Shown in pieces: positions 22,701-30,620 of a DNA stretch of 57,845 nt; the stretch's first letter is position 1; each line of letters begins with the position of its first letter. Below the pieces are notes generated by a model that saw nothing but the letters and a program-made list of their open reading frames with translations, was not told where the DNA came from and searched no databases. Source of the DNA: Symsagittifera roscoffensis (Eukaryota > Xenacoelomorpha > Acoela > Convolutidae). The stretch covers positions 12,966,027 to 13,023,871 of the forward strand of contig NC_087068.1 of NCBI RefSeq assembly GCF_963678635.1, read 5' to 3'. The position numbers were made by a program, and so were the translations under genes.

Positions 22701-24297
22701 CGGTTTAGGCGACACGGTTGTTTTAGCTTTTTTTGGATTTCACGAGCAAACAGCTAAAAAAAACTATCGCTCTAAAGCTGCCGAATTTGCAAATTAGCAG
22801 AATTCAGAACAGTTTCATCCACTTTAATTTCCGGTTTTCGCGCTTACTATTTGCGGAATCAGCTTACAACTTGCGGAATTTGCTCACAATATGTGGAATC
22901 CGCTTACTGTTTGCGAAACCTGCTTATATTTGCGGAATCCAGAAAAAAACTTGATGTAATCGCTCATTGAGGAATCTGTGACACAGTTATTGTGCCAAGA
23001 AATTTCACGTTACGAAGTATTTTTGCGCGGATCTACAGTGGAATCCAAATACAATTCGGCACAGGTTCAAAGGCGTCCGGTAATTAAGACTGTGCGTACC
23101 CACGGAGCCGCATTCCCGGATAGCCGAAAAAACTAAACTTCCCAGTTTTAATTAAATTAAATTAGAAAACTCTTCACTAAATTGAGACGCATTTTGATTG
23201 GACAAAAAAAGTCTTCAAAATTTTGCAGCTTGATACCTAACAAAATTCCGAACAATTTTAAGAGATTTGATTGGCTAATTCTTTTACTCTCATTGAATTA
23301 AATAACAACAAAAGTCCGACTACTACAGGGATTCGACCCACTCACCAACCAAAGGGTCCCTCCCTCTCGGCCGACAAACCCTAAAATTTTTCAATATATA
23401 CTAAGTTTAAAGGGGCAGTTTTTGGTGAAATTTTTTCAAAGTCTTAAAAACGGCATTTTTGGCCTGCTTTTTAAAAAACATTTGTCACGCCATCCCCTCG
23501 AGCAAATCCTAGATCGGATGAACCGTACAGTTTCCTCCGCAAATTGATTTAAGGGGGAGAAAATATGGACTTATTTTTGGGCTATCCGGGAACGAGTTTA
23601 TTTTTCGGCTATCCGGGAACGAATTTATTTTTCGGCTATCCGGGTATTCGGCTCCGTGACACGCCACCCTTTCGAAAGCTGTTAAGACGACAACCGCTTT
23701 TGATGAGACTTTAAGACGACGCAACATACGAAGTCTCCAATTGTGTTTCAGAAATAGAAATCTCAAATTCAGAGAGTTCAATTTACATGTTGTCTTAGTG
23801 TCATGTCGTCGTAATATCTTGTCGTTTTGTTTACCACGCACCAATTTCAAAGACTTGTCTCTGGTTTCCAGTGAACAAAATGGCCTCGTAATGTGCGTTA
23901 TGGAAGCACTCAACGTCGTTTAGTATTTTTACTACTGCTGTAGGATAAAAATTCTTAATCATTTTTTCTGTCGCCCAAAACAAACGTTGCCAAAAAGAAA
24001 CATCCATGGCTTTTTCTTGGCACGAGCAGTCCCTGATTTAATCTTTTAAAAAAAGTTAAGCGGCGGCTCGTACAATAATTATTAAATCTAACCTAGATTC
24101 TAATTAAACTACTTTTTAATCAACTTTTGCGACTTTCTTAACTTACGATGTGAGGGGTATGGCGGTGGTTGTTGGTAGTCTCCTCCTTGGTGCTGTTGTT
24201 GTTGGGAGTAATAGCCTGGTGCTTGCGGGGGGTACCCTGTTACAGAATTGAACTGGTCAACAGGGGGTCCACCACTTTTCTCGTTATGCGAGTCCAT
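10705..24297 (-). CDS. LITAF-domain (LITAF/CDIP1-like) membrane protein, five exons
   Basis: Exons on the minus strand: 24147-24297, 15675-15818, 13900-13983, 11278-11428, 10705-10819. All donors are GT (GTAAGT, GTGAGC, GTAATA, GTGAGT), all acceptors AG, and phases 1,1,1,2 agree; 645 bases give 214 aa. Residues 1-126 are a Gln/Pro/Gly/Tyr-rich tail with a PPPY motif (44-47) expected to bind WW-domain E3 ligases. Residues 127-214 form a LITAF domain: CPHC at 135-138, a hydrophobic stretch with TWLACLAIFG through VIGCF (about 154-177) that inserts into one membrane face, and HSCPNC at 196-201, so the two CxxC knuckles can share one zinc. Known members sit on late endosomes and lysosomes and act in membrane sorting. 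The protein ends 13 residues after the second knuckle, as is usual. Introns of 8328, 1691, 2471 and 458 bases hold most of the local mobile DNA. Confidence 0.88.
10896..10961. repeat. Short inverted repeat in LITAF intron 4
   Basis: 14-base perfect arms CCAGTCATTTCCGC (10896-10909) and its reverse complement (10948-10961) with a 38-base loop; GCCCCAA and TTGGGGC just outside or inside extend the symmetry. Possibly a tiny foldback element. Confidence 0.6.
13018..13672 (+). mobile_element. Hairpin-bounded element, copy 1
   Basis: Begins with 'cccttgcgataagcgaggg' and a block shared with the element at 16249 ('gtaccaga...ttttccccgt...aacaact...cacaggactcat'), and ends with a hairpin GAAGC-TCC-GCTTC followed by 'acctctgtgtaaa', also shared with that element (17297-17332). 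Lies in intron 3 of the LITAF gene. No ORF. Family not assigned. Confidence 0.5.
14165..14225 (+). repeat. tRNA-like B-box segment
   Basis: 'ctgaggttcttaggttcgcattccgcatcgcc' contains a B-box-like core (GGTTCGCATTCC) followed shortly by a T-rich run; no full cloverleaf. Probably a tRNA-derived SINE relic, in LITAF intron 2. Confidence 0.3.
14855..15440. repeat. Large imperfect inverted repeat (~280-base arms)
   Basis: Left arm about 14855-15110 and right arm about 15180-15440 are reverse complements at roughly 70-75 percent by eye: the left arm reads 'gatttaaattat...aaaacgaatg...aaacgcgtttttct...gatgaagaca...ttttgcgaaatt...ttttttagtcaatcaaaaa', and the right arm gives the same landmarks inverted. 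Spacer about 70 bases. Non-coding, inside intron 2 of the LITAF gene. A foldback element or two opposed copies of one element. Confidence 0.75.
16249..17332 (+). mobile_element. Hairpin-bounded element with three tRNA-like modules, copy 2
   Basis: Starts with the hairpin CCCTTGC-GATG-GCAAGGG and the block shared with the element at 13018, and ends with a 'gcgaagctcagctccgcctctgtgttaaa' hairpin tail. Inside are three tRNA-like boxes: about 16380-16447 (A-box-like TAGCCTGGTGG, then T10), about 16865-16940 (see separate entry, then T7) and about 17005-17032 (GAGTTCGATTCC). In LITAF intron 1. No protein ORF. Non-autonomous element of unassigned type. Confidence 0.5.
16865..16940 (+). repeat. tRNA-like module (degenerate, not a working tRNA)
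   Basis: A-box-like TGGCGTAGAGGTG, an anticodon-arm-like stem TTTGC/GCAAA with a 7-base loop, a B-box CGGTTCGAATTC and a T7 run straight after. The acceptor stem pairs at about five of seven positions and loop position 33 is not T, so it is probably a tRNA-derived module in a mobile element. Confidence 0.45.
17480..17527 (-). repeat. 3'-end remnant of the ~550 bp hairpin element, inverted
   Basis: 'agtaataagactgctcgtatatcagg...ccctgaatgtt' is the reverse complement of the element 3' end, diverged. Confidence 0.5.
17545..18110 (+). mobile_element. Hairpin-bounded element with tRNA-like module, copy 3
   Basis: Left hairpin ACACAAGC-AAA-GCTTGTGT (17545-17563); tRNA-like module about 17757-17830 with A-box-like TAGCGTAGAAGTAGG and B-box GGGTTCGAACCTG; right hairpin GAAGT-ACA-ACTTC followed by 'gtctttgttaaaa' near 18085-18115. 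Same plan as the elements at 13018 and 16249 although the hairpin sequences differ. In LITAF intron 1. Confidence 0.4.
18474..19032 (+). mobile_element. ~550 bp hairpin element, copy 1 (forward)
   Basis: Non-coding. 5' end with palindrome CGACTTTCGATACGAAAGT, internal GCGCGA...TTCGCGC stem, the block 'ggcgtgtggggggatgattttcat', and 3' end CAGGGC-TTC-GCCCTG hairpin followed by 'atacgagcagtcttgtt'. Other copies: 19177 (inverted), 27798, 28337 (partial), 41262. Lack of ORFs and a subterminal 3' hairpin recall non-autonomous Helitron/Helentron-like elements, but a CTRRT end is not seen. Confidence 0.8.
19177..19714 (-). mobile_element. ~550 bp hairpin element, copy 2 (inverted)
   Basis: Reverse complement of the copy at 18474, about 90 percent alike by eye, separated from it by ~145 bases, so the pair makes a 1.24 kb imperfect palindrome. 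Its 5' terminus 'atcgaaagtcggaacaat' is also the first ~18 bases of the adjoining 1.26 kb repeat. Confidence 0.8.
19698..20961 (+). repeat. 1.26 kb direct repeat, copy A
   Basis: Nearly identical to 22607-23878. Differences include a 19-base stretch present here near 20509 and absent from copy B, and one fewer 27-base 'gaacgaatttatttttcggctatccgg' unit near 20700; these account exactly for the length difference (1264 against 1272). Contains inverted arms CGGAGCCG...GATAGCCGAAAAA (20195-20223 and 20711-20739) and a section resembling the interior of the hAT-type MITE at 32206. The short ORFs it carries are repeat-derived. Confidence 0.85.
20958..22604 (-). pseudogene. Degenerate Ty3/gypsy gag-pol fragment
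   Basis: On the minus strand, in order: a Gag zinc knuckle C-x2-C-x4-H-x4-C (CSKCAKRGHFGKAC, about 22555-22600); the end of a retropepsin domain (FIIIDNQKANIIGRNNLPHIG) whose catalytic D-S/T-G motif position reads NSRS (about 22300); reverse transcriptase from VPVHLQERVEKDLNKLMDQ to YAYLDDI (21850-21350); a frame change near 21340; RT thumb/connection (WLGYTFNSEG, KLSPPKTFKQLKNFMG); another frame change near 21015; and the first residues of the RNase H region (SFENIKRLF), cut at 20961 by repeat A. No RNase H core or integrase. It sits in intron 1 of the LITAF gene in the same orientation. Several lesions and loss of the active site mean it is dead. Confidence 0.85.
22607..23878 (+). repeat. 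1.26 kb direct repeat, copy B
   Basis: Second copy of 19698-20961, same orientation, 98 percent or better by eye, on the gag side of the gypsy fragment. Its left boundary cuts just after the zinc-knuckle codons; the right flank 'aacaaaatggcctcgtaatgtgc' resembles the zinc-knuckle DNA on the other side ('ccaaaatggcctcgttttgcgc'). The repeats could be LTRs, two insertions of another element, or a segmental duplication; no TG...CA termini are clear. Confidence 0.85.
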
Positions 24298-24853
24298 GCT
24301 TGTGTCACGGCGCGAATAATAACCTCAGTATGTGTTGTAGTTGCTTTTGTTTTTGTATGCGTTGATCGAATATATTCTGTGACTAAACAATTGACGTTAT
24401 CTGTTTACTAAAATCTAGTCAAATTCTTTCATAGTTTTAAGACGCTTTTTTAACAACTAACGCGCTGAATAAAGCAATGACGTAATTCAAACTACGTAAT
24501 TTGCAATTCTCCGTGACAGAAAGAATGCGCGAAAACACTCAACTCCTTTTATTAAACTAACTGTCTTACATGACTATTTTTATCGCTATTTCTTACAAAT
24601 TTTTGACCGAATTTTGATTGGCTGACAAAATTTTTGGACAGGAGTGATTACCTTGTTTATTTTTCTTTTTGCATGAATTTTCAGCTATAAACATTGAAAC
24701 ATTCTAAACGCTCGTTCGTTTTCTAGACAAAGATGATCAAAAAATAAATCTGAAAAGAACGATGGCACTTTTTCACGTTTTTACAGATTTAGCAATGTAA
24801 GTCTGTCAATACAAAGTATTTACACTGCGAGCTTCATCGAGCGCTGTGTAATA
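23879..24853. other. Region around LITAF exon 1 and upstream
   Basis: Apart from LITAF exon 1 (24147-24297) nothing coding is seen. The sequence from 24298 on should hold the 5' leader and promoter of the LITAF gene; no TATA box or other element stands out. Confidence 0.4.
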
Positions 24854-24989
24854 ATGCGAGTGCGACTATTCTTTTTTTCCCAACCTAGCTCGAAAATATT
24901 GGTGCCACTTTTGGAGGCACCAATATTTACACCACCTTTACAGCTTTTAAATAGCATGTGCTTTGACATTCATTTAGTGATAACCCGGG

Positions 24990-25315
24990 TTGAGGTGTTC
25001 GACTTATGTTTCGACCGAATTCGATCGAACACACGGATGCTGTTTGATCCAAAATACTCGGTCGAAAACTGCCCTGCCCTTTCGGACGAACAAAACTTCG
25101 AAATATTGGCCAAAACATGGTCAAATTATAGTCAAACGCTATTTCGATTCATGGTCGAACAAAATATGGTCGAAATATTGTCGAACACAAAGTGTGGTCG
25201 AAACATAGTCGAACAAAAAGTCAATAACAGTGCGTGGTCGAAACATAATCGAACACAAATTTTGGTCGAAACATGGTCGAACACAGTTTCGAAACATAGT
25301 CAAACTTAAAAAATG
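24990..25315 (+). repeat. Degenerate GTCGAAACATAGTCGAACA minisatellite
   Basis: A dozen or so diverged units of about 20-25 bases, each containing 'ggtcgaaacat' and/or 'gtcgaacaca'. The ORFs through it are by-products of the repeat. Confidence 0.75.
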
Positions 25316-25549
25316 GTCCACAGATGATCTTAGACAAAAGTCTGAGAAACAATGTTTTGCTTAAAAAATCTAATTAGGAAATTTTGATGGACCGAATAAA
25401 AATTTCAGATTTTTTTCGACATCCAAATTAGAAAATCTGATCAAAAAATACATTTTGACCATGTCAGATACAAAAATATTCAACTTAATAAACTAGTTGA
25501 TGGTAAAAAAAAAATTTATCATTTTTTTGAATTGCTTACACTATACTGA

Positions 25550-25765
25550 TCGAGTCAGTCGAAATGTGTCACGCTTGGGTCGAATACAGTCGAACAAAAT
25601 TTTCTGTAGTCGAGTCGGTCGAAACATAACTCGCTTGGGTCGAACACATTTTATTTTCAGTCCAGTCGGTCGAAACATAGCTCACTTGGATTGAATACTG
25701 TCGAACACCTTTTACCCTTAAAAAAGTTGGTCGAAACGTAGCTAGATTGGGTCAAGTCGGTCGAA
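25550..25765 (+). repeat. ~60-bp minisatellite related to the preceding array
   Basis: Four units built of 'gtcgagtcggtcgaaacatagctcgcttgggtcgaacac' plus a variable T-rich spacer. Shares the gtcgaaacat/gtcgaacac words with the array at 24990, with a longer period. Confidence 0.7.
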
Positions 25766-25879
25766 AGAGTTGGTCATCGAATCCGCCACAGCAAACGGTT
25801 TGATTTTCAAGGCTTTTTTAACCTTTTGTTTCTTATTTCACTTCTTAAAGTTGTTGTTTTTTAGTTTCCTCGCTAGCTT

Positions 25880-25915
25880 TTGCGAAAAGCAGCTTCACTT
25901 TTGTGATTACCCATG
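25880..25915 (+). repeat. Solitary hairpin tail resembling the hairpin-bounded elements
   Basis: GCTTTT-GCG-AAAAGC stem followed by 'agcttcacttttgtgatta', matching the plan of the right ends at 13645, 17297 and 18085. No left end located. Confidence 0.3.
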
Positions 25916-26210
25916 GTTTTTTTTGTTCGACAAGCGGACTGGTAAAACAGACTTTCTGAGTTAGACCGAAGTATAACATTTTTTTCCATTTATGGAGAAA
26001 GGTTATTAAGAGCAAAAAAGCAAATCTACGCCCATTTTCTGTGAACTGATTTTCCGATGAATTTCACAATATTTTTCAGCGATTTTTTTTACTTAGTAAG
26101 CTTATCGAGAGTTGTTCTGACCTCTGAGAAAATTAAAAAAAAACTGCAAATAAAAAGAAAATTTTCGGAAAATACTAGTCGATTCTGCTTAACTTAATGA
26201 GTATCCAAGA

Positions 26211-27388
26211 TTTTGTCTAGTTTCTCTCATACAACCAAGCATAAACGACAGAATTGCTTTTTAAGCTTTATTTGGAGGGTAGGAGCTTTCAGTGCTACTT
26301 GTTACTGCTTGTTACGTGCTACTTGTGGAAACCACTGAATTTAGGAAATATATATTCCTTCGTGTATGAATCATGTTTTACTTTTTTTTCATACAAAAAA
26401 TCAAGAATCACTAATAATCATCAGGATAGGTCAAACTATATGTTATAGTGAAAAACTTGCAGTCGTGGTTCGAACGACATTTTTAAAAATTAAAATAACT
26501 TTTCTCAAGGTTGCAAGAAACGGTTTAAAAAACTGCTTTAAGCTCATGTTCGAGCTAGTAAGCTTATTAATGGGAAAGGTTTTGATTTTTTCCAAAAATC
26601 TTACTTTTTTGTCGTGAAAACAAATTCCTGAAACCTCGAATAGCCCTTCCTTCGCAATAAAATTTGCAAAAAAATCAAAGAGAAAACTGCAAAAATATAG
26701 AAGTTGTTGAATTGTTCGTTTTATCTGAAAACACTTTTTTTTTCACTGTTTTTGTGTTTTTATTTATTTCATGAAGACAAATGTGAACGATTATAATTTA
26801 TTTCATCAACGCTCTAGGCTTTTTTTTTTCAAATCCTTCGCATAGAAACGGCACAGTTTTGAAAAAAAATGTTTTCACAAAGATCTTATGAATGTGGTCG
26901 GATTTTTTAAAGCTATTTGCAGAGCAAACAGCTTCTCACTTTTTGTAGCTGTTTTGAAGCTGTTTTATTTGTAGCTTTTGAAGCTGTTTTTTTTTTGCTG
27001 AAAGCAAATGTTTTTCAGTAAAATTCATGGCTTTATTAAAGTAAAATTCATGGCCAATGATTTCGTTTCTTCGGCAGGGGTTAACATAATTGGTACCTAA
27101 CCATGAAGGGTTTTTTAAATGGTTTCTAGTGTATCACAAAGTAAGCTAATTATGGTTTTCTGAAGTCAAATTTCGTTGTTTACTTTTCTGAAAATTTAGC
27201 ATGAATAAAATGGCGAAACTGTTAAAATGTCAGAACGAAATTTGTTTATGTTTAAAGTTGATAAAATTGCAAGATTATAGTAACATTTTACTTAAAAGCG
27301 ATTCGCACTATCGAGCAACCATAACCAACAACTTGCAGCAATTATAAGTTGCACCAGATTTGGTAAATTTCAGGAATTTTGGATCTCG
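26211..27388 (+). repeat. Old ~1.2 kb direct duplication, copy 1
   Basis: Collinear with 29133-30329. Shared landmarks: 'tctagtt.ttctcatac', 'cagtgctacttg.tact', 'atcactaataat.atc.ggataggtcaaac.atatgtta', 'cttgcagtcg', 'gaacgattataattta.ttcatcaacgctct', 'cgcactatcgagc' and 'caggaatttt.gat'. Perhaps 70-75 percent identity by eye. No preserved ORF. Confidence 0.75.
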
Positions 27389-27624
27389 TTTTAGAGTAAC
27401 ATATATTTTGATAAGATATAGTTCGATCTATCCAAAAAACCGCCTTAGAAGAAATTTTTAAATCGTTCACTATCAGCGATAAAATACTTTTGTGATAGGC
27501 AAGCCTTCTTTTTAAGGCGTTACTAGACGAGAAAAAAATCACGTATGATAGAAACTCACAAGTCACAAGTATAAAATGAGTACAAAAATGAGTTGTGAAA
27601 ACATTCGAAAACTTGGTTTCAACC

Positions 27625-27700
27625 AGGGGCGGATCTAGGATTTTCTCGAGGGGGGGGCGGATTTTCAAAAAAAAATCGAAAATTTTGACGACCTTTTTAA
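27625..27700 (+). mobile_element. Solitary hAT-type MITE end
   Basis: CAGGGGCGGATCTAGGATTTTCTCGAGGGGGG followed by 'cggattttcaaaaaa...ttgacgacctttttaa', the terminal sequence of the element at 32206; the other end is missing. Confidence 0.6.
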
Positions 27701-27797
27701 CCAGCTTTAACTCCAGCTTTAACCAGCTTTAACTCTGATGTGTGCGAAGTGCAATTTTGCATTTATCTCTAAATAATGCAACTGAATTATTTTGTGT

Positions 27798-28336
27798 AAT
27801 TGTTCCGACTTTCGATACGAAAGTAACGGAATATTTGTGCTCGGGGTGGGTTTTTTTTTCTTCAGAAAAATTTCGACTTTTTAACTAGCCATTTTCGACG
27901 GAATTTTTTTTTATCATTCGAAAGCCATTGTTGTCTTGAACTTAAATTTGAAAAGATAATTTACCTGTGATCATTTTTAGTAAAGTTATGAGAGTTTAAA
28001 GATTGCCATTTTGACCAATTTTGGGACAATTAACGCGCGATATATTTCGCGCTATTAACGCGTAAGCGGAGAGTTAATCCGTCATATAAATCGTTCCAAA
28101 TTGGTTGAACGAAGCTTATTTGCCATAATTTAATTGTTACAAGGAACGAAAACTATCTTTTTGTACGTTATATGGCGTGTGGGGGGATGATTTTCATAAA
28201 AAATTTCAAATTTTAGAAAAAAAAATTTCATTTTATTTTATTTCATATATGGTTTTTGTGTTATTACTGCTGCTCCATAAACCTTCAAAAGCAGTCGGAA
28301 CATTCAGGGCTTCGCCCTGATACGAGCAGTCTTGTT
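27798..28336 (+). mobile_element. ~550 bp hairpin element, copy 3
   Basis: Full-length, from 'aattgttccgactttcgatacgaaagt' to 'cagggcttcgccctgatacgagcagtcttgtt'. Followed at once by a 170-base partial repeat. Confidence 0.85.
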
Positions 28337-28510
28337 GTACTTTATATGGCGTGTGGGGGGATGATTTTCATAAAAAATTTCAACTTTTGGAAAAAAAATT
28401 TTAATTTTATTTTATTTCATTTAATTTTTTATGTTATTACTGCTGCTCCATAAACCTTAAAAAGCAGTCGGAACATTCAGGGCTTCGCCCTGATACGAGC
28501 AGTCTTGTTT
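28337..28510 (+). mobile_element. ~550 bp hairpin element, partial tandem copy
   Basis: Repeats only the last ~170 bases ('gtactttatatggcgtgtgg' to 'gagcagtcttgttt') directly after copy 3, implying tandem addition of a 3' end. Confidence 0.85.
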
Positions 28511-28656
28511 AAGCTATGGCCAGGAACACTTTTATTATACTCTTTTTTCCTCTTTGAAGACAAAAAATTTAAAAATTGCATTAACTTAAATAAAAAGTTT
28601 CTTTTTTGCCACGCAGTATGTAATAGTAGGATCGAGCAAAAACGGTAAAGTTCCGT

Positions 28657-28749
28657 GGATCTACTTAACAATCTCCACCCCTTTCAAGAAAGGGGGGAGA
28701 TTCTTAAGTAGGTATCATAGGGGGGGGGGGGAGATTGTTAAGTAGATCC
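28657..28749. repeat. 20-bp perfect inverted repeat with G-run
   Basis: GGATCTACTTAACAATCTCC at 28657-28676 and its exact reverse complement at 28730-28749, with an imperfect inner repeat and a run of about 13 G between. A diverged relative lies at 33416-33465. Confidence 0.75.
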
Positions 28750-29132
28750 AGTTCCGTTAGTACAAACGTCCGTTTGTTCAAAAATGGTCGCGTTTTATCA
28801 AAGTTATTCAAATCGGTCTTTGATTCAATATTTGAGCCTATAAAAAGTTAAACTAATTGTGAATTGTTCAAATTGTCTAATCAAAATTGTCTCATCAAAG
28901 AGACAGCCACAGTGGGCCAATTAAGCTGCAACCTTGTCAAGAGAGGATAGGGCTCTTCACAAAAATGGAGACGGTTATCACCACACGTCCTCCGGCGACC
29001 ATATAACGAGGTAATTGGCTTGATGTAAAATATGATAATCGATTCTTTAGAACTTTTTTGTCTATTTTTATTATTATTTCTTTTTTCGGAGATGACTGTT
29101 ATCAATTCTGCCTGTTTGAATGAGCGTCCAAG

Positions 29133-30329
29133 CTTTTATCTAGTTGTTCTCATACCACCACGCATAAACAACAAAATTGTTGTTTAAGTTTGTTTGAAGA
29201 GTAGAAACTTTCTGTGCTACTTGCTACTGTCGGCTGTACTTTTTTAAACCACTAATTAAGGGGAAAATCTATGCCTTCGGGTATGTTTCATGTGTTTTTT
29301 TCCCCACAAAAAATCAGGTATCACTAATAATTATCGGAATAGGTCAAACGATATGTTAAGTAAAACACTTGCAGTCGAAGTTCAAACGATTTTTTCAAAA
29401 ATCAACAATATATTCTCAAGATTCCAAAAAACAGTTCGAAACAACTTGCTCTAAGCTCACATTCGAGCGAGTAGGCGAATTAATCAGAAGTTTTCATTTT
29501 TTTCGTAAAAAGGATTATTTTTTTTTGTCTGGAAAAAAAAGTTGTTGAAGCCTCGTATCGCGCTTCCTTGCCAATAAAATATGCAAAAAAAATCTGCAAA
29601 AACATGATTTTTTTGGAATTGTTTGTTTTATCTAAAATGTTTTTTCTTTACGTTTTTTTGGTTTATTTTTTTATTTTATGAAATAACTGTGAACGATTAT
29701 AATTTACTTCATCAACGCTCTAAGCTTTCTTCTTATCCTACTACGCATAGAAACAGCACAGTTTAAAAAAACTTTTAAAAAAACTTTTATGAATAAAGTT
29801 GAGTTTCTCTGAGCTATTTGCAGAGCAACCAGCTACTCACTGGGTTATAACCAAGAATGGGCTATAGAGTGAATTTCGTGTTTTTCTATTTTTGTTGCTG
29901 TAAACGATTGTATATTATAATCCATAGATTTATAAAGGATTTCATAAATTTTGTCAAAAAACCAATTTAAAATCGAAGATAGCAAGAAGTATGATAGGTT
30001 TTACGGTCGGTTGGAGTTTTGATTTCGTACATTTGGTAGGGGTTAACAGAATTGGTATCTAACCATGACTTGCATTTTTAATGGTTTCTAGGGTATCACA
30101 TAGTAAGCTAAATATTATTTTATGAAGACAATGTTTGTTTTTTTTCTGAAAATTTGGTGATATCGGTAAAATGTCAGAATGAAGTTCGATTATGTTTGGT
30201 GTTGATTACATGGCAATGATTAGTAACTTTTTACTAAAAAAGAATCGCACTATCGAGCCGCCGTAACCAATATTTTGCAGCAATTAAAAATTGCAACGGA
30301 TACGGTGCAATTCAGGAATTTTAGATAGT
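29133..30329 (+). repeat. Old ~1.2 kb direct duplication, copy 2
   Basis: Partner of 26211-27388, offset about 2.92 kb. Runs directly into the 42-bp minisatellite. Confidence 0.75.
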
Positions 30330-30620
30330 GTTAGGTCCGGTTTGAAAAAAGTGTATCATTTTGGCTTGTGTTAGGTCCAGTTTAAAAAAACATGTATAAT
30401 TTTGGTAAGTGTTAGATCCCGTTTGGAAACAAAAAAAACATGTATCATTTTGGATAGTGTTAGGTCCGGTTTGAAAAAAGTATGTATCATTTTGGCTAGT
30501 GTTAGGTCCGGTTTGAAAAGAACATGCATCATTTTGGCTAGTGTTAGGTCTGGTTTGAAAACAAAAAAACATGTATCATTTTGGATAATGTTAGGTCCGG
30601 TTTGACAAAAACATGTATCA
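30327..30620 (+). repeat. ~42-bp minisatellite, seven units
   Basis: 'gtgttaggtccggtttgaaaaaaacatgtatcattttggcta' repeats with 'ttaggtcc' at 30331, 30371, 30412, 30460, 30502, 30544 and 30591 (spacing 40-48). Minus-strand peptides rich in GPNT.QND are products of the repeat. Confidence 0.9.

Noticed and set aside
24854-25309. 151-aa ORF
   Set aside because: Runs mostly through the GTCGAA minisatellite; no domain.
27342-27668. 108-aa minus ORF
   Set aside because: Crosses from the old duplication into a MITE terminus; no conserved domain.
28657-30620. CRISPR-like repeats
   Set aside because: Repeats are irregular minisatellites and inverted repeats in eukaryotic DNA, without unique spacers of constant length.
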